Shown piece by piece: positions 12,644-21,129 of a stretch of DNA of 64,000 nucleotides. This DNA comes from Povalibacter uvarum (lineage in GTDB: Bacteria > Pseudomonadota > Gammaproteobacteria > Steroidobacterales > Steroidobacteraceae): assembly GCF_014202975.1 (NCBI RefSeq), contig NZ_JACHHZ010000001.1, forward strand, positions 744,001-808,000, written 5' to 3'. Numbering within the stretch: the first letter of the stretch is position 1; the number at the start of each line of letters is the position of its first letter. The notes below the pieces were generated by a model. It saw nothing but the letters and a program-made list of their open reading frames with translations. It was not told the DNA's origin and ran no database searches. The position numbers and the translations under genes are program-made.

Positions 12644-13010
12644 CCGGGTCAACAGTGGTGGTGCGTTCAGGGCCTTCAGGAAAAAGAGCAACGCGCGCTG
12701 ACAAGGCGCCTCAATTGTCCGAGTCATCATGTCCCGAGGGCGCATCGAAAGATGGTCCGATCATTGCAACTGCAACTATTCGTGCAGGGAGTAGTTGCAA
12801 GTGGTCGATACGTATGTCTAACATCCGCCCCCAACGTCGCATGCCAGAGACAGCTGCAGGGTAACCGGTAGAAGACGCGGGGGCGGAGGGGGATTCGAGG
12901 AAACAGCGCGAAGAAGAACAAAACGAAAAAAAGAAGAATACTTCGTCAAGTGAATGTTCCTCGCGAACACGCAACGACGAGTTGGTCGAACGAACTTCAG
13001 TCCCTCGCGT
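12644..13010. other. Gene-free stretch after nlpD-like gene
   Basis: No coding region with family support. It contains an inverted repeat TGCAACTA (12771-12778) / TAGTTGCA (12792-12799) and then an A-rich segment (about 12895-12950) unlike the surrounding GC-rich DNA. In many relatives rpoS follows nlpD; no sigma-70-family motif is found in any frame here. Confidence 0.6.
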
Positions 13011-13163
13011 CTTCTCCCGGTTGTCCTCAACCGGGAGAAGACCAGATAAAAGTCGCAAGAAAAATCTCTCGATCATTTCCATCGAGAGAAGACAAAGAAG
13101 GCAGATCTCCCGTTCAACGGGAGACCAAATAATAACAAGTCACCCGGCCGTTCTTCGGCCGGG
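13011..13163. ncRNA. Cluster of four strong hairpins, possible structured RNA
   Basis: Four perfect stem-loops follow one another: 13011-13040 (12-bp stem, 6-nt loop), 13065-13089 (9-bp, 7-nt loop), 13106-13124 (8-bp, 3-nt loop) and 13143-13163 (8-bp, 5-nt loop), joined by purine-rich linkers such as GAGAAGACC and GAGAAGACAAAG. The last one may terminate the minus-strand gene at 13197, since TTGTTATTATTT follows on that strand. Calling it an RNA is inference; no promoter is evident. Confidence 0.4.
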
Positions 13164-13196
13164 AATTCTTCCCCGGCGATCAGTCCCGCTCAGCGT

Positions 13197-13571
13197 TCAG
13201 TCCTGAAGGAACAGGGCGGCAACGACGCGTCGATCCTCGCTCACGAGCACGTTGTAGGTTCTGCATGCGGCGCCCGTGTCCATCACCTCGCAGCCCACTC
13301 CTCGTGACAGCAAGCGCGCAAGCAGGCTCGTGGGTGGAAACTTCTGCCGGGAGCCGGAGCCGAGCACGACGATCTCCGGTTCGAGCGCAAAGATCGGTTC
13401 CAGGTCCTCCGCGGTGAGATCGTCGATCCGTTGCGGGCGCCAGTCAGTCACCATCTTGTCGGCACGGAGCAGGCAGCTGCTCGTCACGGTCTGTTCGCCC
13501 ACGCGAATTTCGCCGGGGCCGTACGCCCGGATGAGGTGGATGCTGCCAATGCTGTCGTCGGTCAGTTTCAT
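13197..13571 (-). CDS. Mth938-like domain (DUF498) protein
   Basis: 124 residues. Features of the Mth938/NDUFAF3-type fold: an early IRAYGPGEIRVG, the conserved WRPQRIDDLT, then the glycine-rich EIVVLGSGSRQKFPP, and GCEVMDTGAACRTYNVLVSEDRRVVAAL at the C-terminus. Bacterial members are small soluble proteins of unproven function; the eukaryotic relative NDUFAF3 helps assemble respiratory complex I. The ATG at 13571 matches family starts. It diverges from the rpfE-like gene with only 40 bp between starts, so promoters overlap. Confidence 0.9.
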   Translation of the reverse strand: MKLTDDSIGSIHLIRAYGPGEIRVGEQTVTSSCLLRADKMVTDWRPQRIDDLTAEDLEPIFALEPEIVVLGSGSRQKFPPTSLLARLLSRGVGCEVMDTGAACRTYNVLVSEDRRVVAALFLQD

Positions 13572-13611
13572 TCCGTTACGATAGCGCACCTTCGTTGAGT
13601 TCCGCGGTGCG

Positions 13612-14622
13612 ATGTCACGACTTCCCCTGTCCCAATTGACTTGGGTGACGCTGGTGGGTGACGTCGATCCACCGACCGCGGCATCCGGGCTTTCCTCAAC
13701 CGTCCTGGCGCGCCTCGCCGGTCGCGGCTCCGTACGGTTCGCGTGGAATCGCGCCGACATCGATACCTCGCTTCGTCCCTGGCAGCGAGGACTGCTGCAT
13801 TCATTGCAGCTTCCGGAGGCGGGGTACTCGAGTGCACCAATTTCCGTGCTTGGTCACGGGCATCGTGAGGCCGCCCCGATGTGGATGCACGCCGAGCCGG
13901 TTCATTTCGCTGCGGGCCTGGACCGTCTGAGCTTCCTCGATCTGCAGGGCGCTGCTCCCGTGACCGGGGAGGAACGGGCTGCGCTGTTCGATACTTTGCA
14001 GCGAGAGTTCTCGTCCGGCGACTTCACGCTGCACGCATTGGGTGGCGACTGGTTCCTGCGCTCGAGTTCGCTCGTGCAGATCGCCACGTCGCCTCCTGAC
14101 GCCGCAGCGGCGAATGAACTGCGCTCGGCGATGCCGCGGGGCAAGGACTCGGCGGTGCTGCATCGAACGATGACGGAATTGCAGATGATGCTCCACGAGC
14201 ACCCGGTGAACGAGAAGCGGGCGCGGTTCGGTGCGCCGGCGATCAACGCACTCTGGCTGTGGGGCGCGGGCTCTCAGAATGAGATGCCGTCTCCGTCATC
14301 GCTTCCGGTAGCATTCGGCAGTGACGCTTTCCTCCTGGGCCTCTACCGCTTGATCGACCGAAAACCGGATCCACTACCTTCCAGCGCGCTTGAGTTGCTG
14401 CCGGCGATCGCGAAGCAGGATCGTGCTCTCATCGTAGCGACCGGGCAGGAGCTTTCTGTTCTGGAATCGCGCTGGATCGAGCCGCTGGTGACCGCGCTTC
14501 GCTCCGGAACAATCGGTCGTCTGGATCTGGTCCTCGGGGAGTGGCACATCGAAGCGACGCGCAGTGCGCTGCGGAAATTCTGGCGCAAGCCATGGCCGCC
14601 GACACAATGGGAGCGCACGTGA
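13612..14622 (+). CDS. RpfE-type / apgM-related conserved protein
   Basis: 336 residues. It resembles a family annotated as RpfE-type regulatory protein or phosphoglycerate-mutase-like in Xanthomonas and relatives. Visible features are LARGR-like LARLAGRGSVRF near residue 32, WMHAEPVHFAAGLDRLSFLD around residue 90, MTELQMMLHEHPVNEKRA and INALWLWGAG. No catalytic Ser/metal set of a true alkaline-phosphatase-type mutase is obvious. Its place directly before recJ, prfB and lysS matches the arrangement I recall from Xanthomonas rpf regions. Function unknown; the rpfE name rests on memory of the family. Confidence 0.75.
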   Translation: MSRLPLSQLTWVTLVGDVDPPTAASGLSSTVLARLAGRGSVRFAWNRADIDTSLRPWQRGLLHSLQLPEAGYSSAPISVLGHGHREAAPMWMHAEPVHFAAGLDRLSFLDLQGAAPVTGEERAALFDTLQREFSSGDFTLHALGGDWFLRSSSLVQIATSPPDAAAANELRSAMPRGKDSAVLHRTMTELQMMLHEHPVNEKRARFGAPAINALWLWGAGSQNEMPSPSSLPVAFGSDAFLLGLYRLIDRKPDPLPSSALELLPAIAKQDRALIVATGQELSVLESRWIEPLVTALRSGTIGRLDLVLGEWHIEATRSALRKFWRKPWPPTQWERT

Positions 14623-16334
14623 CGTCTCGAGCCATCCGACGTCGCGAAACCGCGAGCGCGGACCTATCGGGCGAACTGCATCCTCTGCTGAGGCGCCTCT
14701 ACGCTGCGCGCGGCATCACGTCCGCCGATGAACTTGCCTTGACGCTCGACCAACTGATCCCGATCAGCCAGCTCGGCGGTATCAGCGAGGCAGTGGACCT
14801 GCTGTGCCGCCACTTCGTCCGTGGCAGCCATATCGTCGTCGTGGGAGATTTCGATGCCGACGGCGCGACGAGCACGGCCCTCGTCGTGCGTCAGTTGTCG
14901 CGCCTGGGATTCGCGAAGGTGGGCTTCATCGTCCCGAACCGGTTCGAGTACGGTTACGGTCTCACGCCCGAGATCGTGCGGCTCGCGGCGCAGCAGGGGC
15001 CTCAGCTCATCGTGACGGTCGACAATGGCATCGCAAGTCACGCGGGCGTGCTCGAAGCGCAATCGCTCGGAATCGAAACGTTGGTGACGGATCATCACCT
15101 CCCGGCAGCCACGTTGCCTGCTGCCGCGGCGATCGTGAATCCCAATGCGCCTGGTGATGGCTTTCCCAGCAAGGCGCTCGCGGGCGTCGGAGTAGCGTTC
15201 TATCTGATGGCCGCGTTGACGCGCGAAATGCAGGCACGCGGTCTCAATCCGAAGCCGCCGCCAGTCGCGGATCTGCTCGATCTGGTGGCGCTTGGCACGG
15301 TCGCCGATCTCGTGCCGCTGGATCGCAACAATCGAGTCCTCGTCCAACAAGGCCTGCGGCGTATTCGCGCGGGACGTTGCGTGCCGGGCATTCGCGCATT
15401 GCTGGAGAGCTCGAATCGTTCCGCGGCGTCGGTCGTCGCGACGGATCTCGGCTTCCAGATCGGCCCGCGATTGAATGCGGCGGGTCGGCTCGACGACATG
15501 AGCGTAGGAATCCAGTGCCTGCTGACGGACGACGAACCGACAGCGAGGATGCTGGCGGGTCGCCTCGCTCAGCTCAATCACGATCGCAAGGAGCTGGAGC
15601 TGCAGATGCAGCAGGAAGCGATGCTCGTCGTCGCCGACATGCGCGATGATGCGTCGCTGCCGCTCGGACTGTGCCTGTTCGATGAAACCTGGCATCAGGG
15701 AGTCGTGGGTCTCGTCGCGTCTCGCGTGAAGGAACGTGTCCACAGGCCGGTGATTGCGCTGGCGCGAGCGGACGAGAAGTCGCTGAAGGGCTCCGCGCGT
15801 TCTGTACCCAACGTTCACATCCGCGATGTGCTCGATGCAGTCGCGAGCCGCCATCCCGGCTTGATCGACAAGTTCGGCGGTCACGCGATGGCTGCCGGCC
15901 TTACGCTGCCGGCGGCGCGACTGGCGGAGTTCCAGCAGGCGTTCGATGAGGAAGTATCGCGCTGGATGACGCACGACGATGCGACCGGCGTCGTTCACTC
16001 CGACGGCGAGCTGACCCGCGACGAGCTCACGCTCGATGTCGCTCATCTGCTGCGCGAATCAGGCCCCTGGGGGCAGGCTTTTCCTGAGCCCCTCTTCGAC
16101 GGCGAGTTCGTCGTCCGCGCAGTCCGCGTGCTCGGCGAACGCCACCTGAAGATGGAAGTCCTGCGGGACGACCAACTTTGCGACGCCATCGCCTTCCGGT
16201 ATTTCGATCACGCGGATTCCCCCCAGGTCGAACCCGGCCAGCGCGTCCGGTTGGCCTATCGCCTCGACGTGAACCAGTACAACGGGACCGAACGGCTGCA
16301 ACTGGTGGTGGAGTATCTTGAGAGAAGCGGTTAG
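14619..16334 (+). CDS. recJ: Single-stranded-DNA-specific exonuclease RecJ
   Basis: 5'-to-3' single-strand exonuclease acting in recombination and mismatch repair. 571 residues from GTG at 14619, which overlaps the preceding stop by 4 nt and has GGGAG 6 nt upstream; ATG at 14607 is possible. DHH-family motifs are in order: VVVGDFDADGATST, VTVDNGIASHAG, LVTDHHLP, then VALGTVADLVPLDRNNR and GPRLNAAGRLDDM. DHHA1-domain motifs KGSARS and DKFGGHAMAAG follow. The last codon and stop (GGT TAG) fall inside a GCGGTTA heptad array. Confidence 0.96.
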   Translation: MTSRAIRRRETASADLSGELHPLLRRLYAARGITSADELALTLDQLIPISQLGGISEAVDLLCRHFVRGSHIVVVGDFDADGATSTALVVRQLSRLGFAKVGFIVPNRFEYGYGLTPEIVRLAAQQGPQLIVTVDNGIASHAGVLEAQSLGIETLVTDHHLPAATLPAAAAIVNPNAPGDGFPSKALAGVGVAFYLMAALTREMQARGLNPKPPPVADLLDLVALGTVADLVPLDRNNRVLVQQGLRRIRAGRCVPGIRALLESSNRSAASVVATDLGFQIGPRLNAAGRLDDMSVGIQCLLTDDEPTARMLAGRLAQLNHDRKELELQMQQEAMLVVADMRDDASLPLGLCLFDETWHQGVVGLVASRVKERVHRPVIALARADEKSLKGSARSVPNVHIRDVLDAVASRHPGLIDKFGGHAMAAGLTLPAARLAEFQQAFDEEVSRWMTHDDATGVVHSDGELTRDELTLDVAHLLRESGPWGQAFPEPLFDGEFVVRAVRVLGERHLKMEVLRDDQLCDAIAFRYFDHADSPQVEPGQRVRLAYRLDVNQYNGTERLQLVVEYLERSG

Positions 16335-16354
16335 CGGTTAGCGGTTGGCGGTTA
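16327..16354. repeat. Heptad array GCGGTTA x4 (left arm)
   Basis: GCGGTTA, GCGGTTA, GCGGTTG, GCGGTTA in perfect 7-bp phase. It covers the recJ stop codon (TAG at 16332-16334). The inverted partner, four CAACCGC units, is at 16463-16490. Confidence 0.85.
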
Positions 16355-16374
16355 GCCAGAGTCGGAAGAGGATC

Positions 16375-16440
16375 GTCATTCCCGCGCACGCGGGAATCCA
16401 TCTTGGCCAAGGCATGGATTCCCGCTTTCGCGGGAATGAC
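16375..16440. repeat. 66-bp palindromic extragenic repeat, copy 1
   Basis: GTCATTCCCGCG and CGCGGGAATGAC form perfect 12-bp outer arms. Each half is itself a hairpin, the left one with ATTCCCGCG-CA-CGCGGGAAT (16378-16397). A near-identical 65-bp copy lies at 39036-39100. The type, with GTCATTCCCGC ends, is widespread in proteobacterial intergenic DNA. Confidence 0.85.
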
Positions 16441-16462
16441 GAGCTCTTTTCCCGTTCTGAAC

Positions 16463-16490
16463 CAACCGCCAACCGCCAACCGCCAACCGC
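16463..16490. repeat. Heptad array CAACCGC x4 (right arm)
   Basis: Four perfect CAACCGC units, reverse complement of GCGGTTG, so an inverted partner of 16327-16354 with the palindromic repeat held between them. The sequence after the array, TTCTC, is the same as after the array at 36378-36398. Confidence 0.85.
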
Positions 16491-16538
16491 TTCTCTCCGT
16501 GCTACCATCGCCGCCCTTCGATCCCGTCCCAGTGCCCC

Positions 16539-17634
16539 ATGGAAGTCAATCAGATCCGCCGTACCCTCGACGACCTCTCCGAGCGCAGCGAAGCCCTCCG
16601 GAGGTTTCTTTGACTACGACAACAAGCATGAGCGACTGACGGAAGTCAGCCGCGAACTGGAAGATCCGGGGATCTGGAATACGCCCGACCGGGCGCAGGA
16701 GCTGGGGCGCGAGCGCGCCAAGCTCGATTCGATCGTTACCACGCTGGATGGAATCCGCAACGGGCTCGGTGATGCGAGCGAGCTGCTGGACCTGGCCGTT
16801 GAGGAGAACGACGAATCCACCGTGCGCGATGTGCAGGGCGATCTCGCCGCCATCGAGCAGGACGTCAAGAAGCTCGAGTTCCAGCGCATGTTCCCGGGCG
16901 AGATGGATCCGCACAGCGCGTTCCTGGATATCCAGGCGGGCGCGGGCGGCACCGAAGCTCAGGACTGGGCGCAGATGCTGATGCGCATGTATCTGCGCTG
17001 GGGTGAAGCGCACGGCTTCAAGACCGAGCTCGTCGACGTCAGCGATGGCGAAGTGGCGGGCATCAAGGGCGCGACGATCAACTTCACTGGCGACTACGCC
17101 TACGGCTGGTTGCGCACAGAGACGGGCGTGCATCGGCTGGTACGCAAATCGCCGTTCGATTCCAACGCACGCCGTCACACGTCGTTCGCTTCGGTGTTCG
17201 TGTCGCCGGAAATCGATGAAGACATCGAGATCTCGATCAACCCGGCGGACCTGAAGACCGACGTCTATCGTTCGAGCGGTGCCGGCGGTCAGCACGTCAA
17301 CAAGACGGAATCCGCCGTCCGTATCACGCACATGCCGACGGGCATTGTGGTGGCGTGTCAGGCGGAGCGCAGCCAGCACAAGAACCGCGACAAGGCGATG
17401 AAGATGCTGAAGGCGAAGCTCTACGAGCTCGAAGTCAACAAGCGCAACGCCGCCGCGAAGGTCCTCGAAGACTCGAAGTCGGACGTGAGCTGGGGCAACC
17501 AGATCCGTTCGTACGTGCTCGACCAGTCGCGCATCAAGGATCTGCGGACCAACGTCGAAGTCGGCAATACGACGGCCGTGCTCGACGGCGATCTGGATCA
17601 GTTCCTCGAAGCCAGCTTGAAGCAGGGTCTGTAA
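16539..17634 (+). CDS. prfB: Peptide chain release factor 2 (programmed +1 frameshift)
   Basis: Recognises UGA and UAA stop codons and triggers peptide release. The reading frame starts at ATG 16539 ([13 protein letters not shown]), reaches an in-frame UGA at 16611-16613 after 24 codons, and continues in the +1 frame ([12 protein letters not shown]) to 17634, giving 364 residues in total. The GGQ motif is in [17 protein letters not shown]; the class II features [14 protein letters not shown] and [13 protein letters not shown] are present. lysS follows after 8 nt, as in E. coli. Confidence 0.97.
16599..16614 (+). promoter_or_regulatory. prfB programmed +1 ribosomal frameshift site
   Basis: The sequence reads CGG AGG TTT CTT TGA C. 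A GGAGG Shine-Dalgarno-like element sits three bases before CTT, and CTT-TGA-C is the classical slip site where release factor 2 controls its own synthesis: low RF2 favours the +1 shift at the UGA. Confidence 0.96.
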
Positions 17635-17642
17635 GTAACGCC

Positions 17643-19166
17643 ATGACCGACTCAACCCGACCTCCCGACGACAAGGGCAGCCAGCCCCCCATCGACGAAA
17701 ACAAGCTCATCGCGGAGCGTCGCGCCAAGCTCGACAAGCTGCGCAGCGGTGGCGCCGTGGCGTTCCCGAACGATTTCCGTCGCGATGCGCTCGCCGACCA
17801 GTTGCTCACTGCTTACGGCGATCGCGCGCCCGAGTGGTTCGACCAGAATGCCGTTCCGGTGAAGGTCGGCGGACGCATGATGGCCAAGCGCATCATGGGC
17901 AAGGCGAGCTTCGCGAAGATCATGGACCGCTCGGGCCAGATCCAATTATTCCTCCAGCGCGATTCGCTCGGCGAGGTCTACGAGGACTTCAAGGGCTGGG
18001 ACGTCGGCGACGTGCTCGGCGCCGAAGGCGTGCTGTTCAAGACGAAGACGGGTGAACTGTCGGTACGCGTGGACAAGATCCGCCTGCTCACGAAGTCGCT
18101 GCGTCCGCTGCCTGACAAGTGGCACGGCCTCTCGGATCAGGAAACGCGCTATCGGCAGCGCTACGTGGATCTGATCATCAGCCCGGACAGCCGCACGGTA
18201 TTTCAGAAGCGCACGCGCGTCATCAAGTTCCTGCGCGACTTCCTCGATTCGCTCGGCTTCATGGAAGTCGAGACGCCGATGATGCAGCAGATCGCGGGCG
18301 GCGCTGCGGCGCGGCCTTTCATCACGCATCACAACGCGCTCGACATGCAGCTCTATCTGCGCATCGCGCCGGAGCTGTATCTCAAGCGCCTGGTCGTCGG
18401 CGGGTTCGAACGCGTCTACGAGATCAATCGCAACTTCCGCAACGAAGGCATATCGACGCGGCACAACCCGGAGTTCACGATGCTCGAGCTGTACCAGGCG
18501 TATGCCGACTACAGCGATCTCATGAGCCTCGTCGAGCAGATGTGCCAGGGCATCTGCGATGCGATCCATGGTTCGCGAGTCGTCGAGTACCAGGGGCAGA
18601 CGTTCGACTTCGGTCAGCCGTTCCGTCGGGTGACCGTCGAAGACCTCGTGGTGCATTTCAATCAAGGCATCGAGCGCGGCAAGCTGCGTGATGTGGACTA
18701 CCTGCGCACACAGTGCGACCGGCTCGGCATCAAGTATTCGCCGGCGGACGGCGCCGGCAAGCTGCAGATCGAGATCTTCGAGAAGACGGCGGAGCATGAG
18801 TTGCACGCGCCGACATTCGTGTATGCGTATCCGGCGGAAGTATCACCGCTCGCCCGGCGCAACAACACGGATCCCTTCATCACCGATCGCTTCGAGTTCT
18901 TCGTCGGCGGGCGCGAGATCGCGAACGGGTTCTCGGAGCTCAACGATCCGGAAGATCAGGCGGCGCGTTTCCAGGATCAGCTTGCGCGTAAAACGGCGGG
19001 CGACGAAGAGGCGATGCAGTACGACGCCGACTACGTTCGCGCGCTCGAGTACGGCTTGCCGCCGACTGCGGGATTGGGCGTGGGCATCGATCGGCTGGTG
19101 ATGCTGTTCACGAACTCGCCGTCCATCCGTGACGTGTTGTTGTTCCCGTACATGCGGCCTGAATAG
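17643..19166 (+). CDS. lysS: Lysine--tRNA ligase (class II)
   Basis: Charges tRNA-Lys. 507 residues. The N-terminal OB-fold anticodon-binding domain includes [19 protein letters not shown] and QLFLQRD. Class II motif 2 is [17 protein letters not shown], followed by [15 protein letters not shown]; motif 3 is [20 protein letters not shown], and the chain ends [14 protein letters not shown] at 17643 fits. It is the last gene of the rpfE-like/recJ/prfB/lysS run. The convergent ygfZ stop lies only 4 nt away, leaving no room for a separate terminator. Confidence 0.97.
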   Translation: MTDSTRPPDDKGSQPPIDENKLIAERRAKLDKLRSGGAVAFPNDFRRDALADQLLTAYGDRAPEWFDQNAVPVKVGGRMMAKRIMGKASFAKIMDRSGQIQLFLQRDSLGEVYEDFKGWDVGDVLGAEGVLFKTKTGELSVRVDKIRLLTKSLRPLPDKWHGLSDQETRYRQRYVDLIISPDSRTVFQKRTRVIKFLRDFLDSLGFMEVETPMMQQIAGGAAARPFITHHNALDMQLYLRIAPELYLKRLVVGGFERVYEINRNFRNEGISTRHNPEFTMLELYQAYADYSDLMSLVEQMCQGICDAIHGSRVVEYQGQTFDFGQPFRRVTVEDLVVHFNQGIERGKLRDVDYLRTQCDRLGIKYSPADGAGKLQIEIFEKTAEHELHAPTFVYAYPAEVSPLARRNNTDPFITDRFEFFVGGREIANGFSELNDPEDQAARFQDQLARKTAGDEEAMQYDADYVRALEYGLPPTAGLGVGIDRLVMLFTNSPSIRDVLLFPYMRPE

Positions 19167-19170
19167 GGCG

Positions 19171-20040
19171 CTACGCGACTTCGTACGGAAGCGGCTTGCG
19201 GTGCAGGCTCGAATCCTCGATGTCCGCGAGCTGCAGCGCGTGGTCGGCCTGAGTCAGGCTGATCACAGCGAGAAGTTCGCAGCCGTCTGCTGTGGCAACA
19301 CTGTCGACGACATCTCCAGCGTGCCCTCCGGTGGCATCGAGGATGCGCGTGCCCGGGGCGGGCGCTTTGCATCGGGCCGCGAAGCGCAGAGTGCGTCTCT
19401 TCACCGTGCCGCGGAAGTGGGTGCGGGCAATGATTTCCTGTCCGGTGTAGCAGCCTTTCTCGAAACTGATCCCACCCAGCAGATCGAGATTCAGCATCTG
19501 GGCGACGAACTGTTCCTGCGTGCCTGCGTAGACTTGCGTCAGGCCCGCTTCGATGTCCCCAAGGTGCCAGCGCGTTTCTGCCGCCGCATCCGCGGTCAGG
19601 GCCGTATCGGCGGGGGCGATGAAGAGCGTGCGAGAGGGCGAACCCGGCCAGGCGATCAGGCTGGTCTGCGCTCTTTGCTCGTGAGCCCGCGGCGTCGGCA
19701 GCACGGCATCGAATGAACCGCCGAGCACGAACTTTTCGGCCCCATTCTCGACCTTCACCTTCGAGCGCAGTACGTACTTGCGCAGACGCGCGACTGTCGC
19801 GTCAAGAATCTCGCGTGGCACCAGCAGCACGACACCATCCGTGCGTTCGGCGATCCACAACACAGCCTGCACGCGGCCCTGGGAAGAGTTGCAGCTCGCC
19901 AGTTCGATACGCGAGGTTGTCAGCGCGTCCAGGTCGAAGCTGAGCTGCCCCTGCAGATAGGTGCGCGCGTCCGCCCCGGTGACGGAGATGAGGCCCAGTC
20001 GCGTCAATGCGAAGGCGGGAGTGACCGGAAAATCGTTCAT
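19171..20040 (-). CDS. ygfZ: Folate-dependent Fe-S cluster protein YgfZ
   Basis: Homologue of YgfZ/IBA57, which uses tetrahydrofolate and helps make or repair certain Fe-S proteins. 289 residues. The family motif with the essential cysteine is ISFEKGCYTGQEIIAR; the N-terminus has ISVTGADARTYLQGQLSFD, as in related T-protein-fold enzymes. It diverges from the SDHAF4-like gene and the sdh operon, whose SdhB is an Fe-S protein; linkage of ygfZ and sdhE regions is also seen in E. coli. Confidence 0.93.
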   Translation of the reverse strand: MNDFPVTPAFALTRLGLISVTGADARTYLQGQLSFDLDALTTSRIELASCNSSQGRVQAVLWIAERTDGVVLLVPREILDATVARLRKYVLRSKVKVENGAEKFVLGGSFDAVLPTPRAHEQRAQTSLIAWPGSPSRTLFIAPADTALTADAAAETRWHLGDIEAGLTQVYAGTQEQFVAQMLNLDLLGGISFEKGCYTGQEIIARTHFRGTVKRRTLRFAARCKAPAPGTRILDATGGHAGDVVDSVATADGCELLAVISLTQADHALQLADIEDSSLHRKPLPYEVA

Positions 20041-20123
20041 TCGCTAAATCCGAAACGACCCATCGTGACTTGAGATACCCGGAAGGTTCCGTGGTTTCAG
20101 GCCTTCTGGCAGACTACGACGCC

Positions 20124-20324
20124 ATGCCTAGCAGCCGCCAGGAAAGCCCTTCGAACGTCGCCACGACGCCCGTCACGGATGCGGGTGCGACGCCAGTTTC
20201 CCACATTGCAGCACAGCCGGTGGCAGAGCATGCCGCGGCCCCCATCGAGATCGGCGGACGTGAGGGGCCCGAGCCCACGCGGTTCGGCGACTGGGAAAAG
20301 CGCGGCCGCTGTATCGACTTCTGA
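20124..20324 (+). CDS. SDHAF4-like protein (DUF1674)
   Basis: 66 residues from ATG 20124; a longer form from TTG 20070 or GTG 20091 cannot be excluded. The last 25 residues (IEIGGREGPEPTRFGDWEKR, then GRCIDF) are the full DUF1674 signature shared with mitochondrial SDHAF4, which binds flavinylated SdhA before it joins SdhB. The preceding residues are a low-complexity Ala/Thr/Pro linker. It lies 17 nt before sdhC, and this position makes a role in succinate dehydrogenase assembly likely. Confidence 0.88.
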   Translation: MPSSRQESPSNVATTPVTDAGATPVSHIAAQPVAEHAAAPIEIGGREGPEPTRFGDWEKRGRCIDF

Positions 20325-20341
20325 TTTGTGAGCCGTCCAAC

Positions 20342-20746
20342 ATGAGCACGCCAACAAAATACACGCGACCGCTGTCGCCGTTCATGCCGCTCTATCGGTG
20401 GCAGTACACGATGACGCTGTCGATCCTGCATCGCGTGACCGGATGCGCACTGAGTGTCGGAGCGCTGTTGCTCGTCTACTGGCTCGTTGCAGCCGCTTCG
20501 GGCGCGGAGGTCTACGCGAAGGCGCAGACGTTCTTCGCCCATCCCTTCATTCGTTTCACCCTGATCGTCTTCTCCTTCAGTTTCTTCTACCACCTGCTGA
20601 ACGGCGTGCGTCACCTGTCCTGGGACGTTGGCCATGGATTCGAAAAGAAGATCGCGCGCGCGAGCGGGTGGGTCGCATTCCTCGGTGCGGTAGCGCTGAC
20701 GGCATTCTTCTGGTTCCTGATCGTCGGCCGCGGAGGTGCGGCATGA
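20342..20746 (+). CDS. sdhC: Succinate dehydrogenase cytochrome b556 subunit
   Basis: Membrane anchor of complex II, holding heme b together with SdhD. 134 residues, three membrane helices. Motifs: [12 protein letters not shown] at the start, the SdhC signature [12 protein letters not shown] (ubiquinone/heme region), and [18 protein letters not shown] with the heme-ligand histidine near residue 83. Its stop overlaps sdhD by 4 nt. Confidence 0.96.
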   Translation: MSTPTKYTRPLSPFMPLYRWQYTMTLSILHRVTGCALSVGALLLVYWLVAAASGAEVYAKAQTFFAHPFIRFTLIVFSFSFFYHLLNGVRHLSWDVGHGFEKKIARASGWVAFLGAVALTAFFWFLIVGRGGAA

Positions 20747-21129
20747 GCCTGCGCAGCCCGATCGGTCGCGTGCTGGGCCTTGGCTCGGCGAAGGAAGGCG
20801 TTTCGCACTGGTGGTCGCAGCGTGTCACCGCGGTGGCGCTGGTCCTGCTGACGCTCTGGTTTGCATCCGCGCTACTTCGGCTCGGCGATTTCAGCCATGC
20901 CGCCGTCATCGCCTGGATTGCAATGCCCTTCAACGCAGTGCTGCTGTCGCTGCTGATCGGCACCGCGCTCTATCACTCGCAGCTCGGCGTGCAGGTCGTC
21001 GTCGAAGACTATGTCGTCGGTCACGGGCTCAAGGTCGTGACGCTGCTGTTGCTGAATTTCCTTCATATTGCACTGGCGGCTCTGGGCATCTTCTCTGTCC
21101 TGCGCATCGCCTTCGGAGCGGCGCCATGA
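20743..21129 (+). CDS. sdhD: Succinate dehydrogenase hydrophobic membrane anchor
   Basis: Second membrane anchor of complex II. 128 residues with three predicted membrane helices. SdhD features: [20 protein letters not shown] at the first helix and [15 protein letters not shown], with the likely heme-ligand histidine and the ubiquinone-site Asp-Tyr. Overlaps sdhC and sdhA by 4 nt each, so all subunits are made in a coupled way. Confidence 0.95.
   Translation: MSLRSPIGRVLGLGSAKEGVSHWWSQRVTAVALVLLTLWFASALLRLGDFSHAAVIAWIAMPFNAVLLSLLIGTALYHSQLGVQVVVEDYVVGHGLKVVTLLLLNFLHIALAALGIFSVLRIAFGAAP

Noticed and set aside
13011-13163. Riboswitch
   Set aside because: No known aptamer consensus recognised, and no plus-strand gene follows within reach.
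14664-16046. 460-codon minus-strand frame over recJ
   Set aside because: Shadow of RecJ; no independent start signal or motif.
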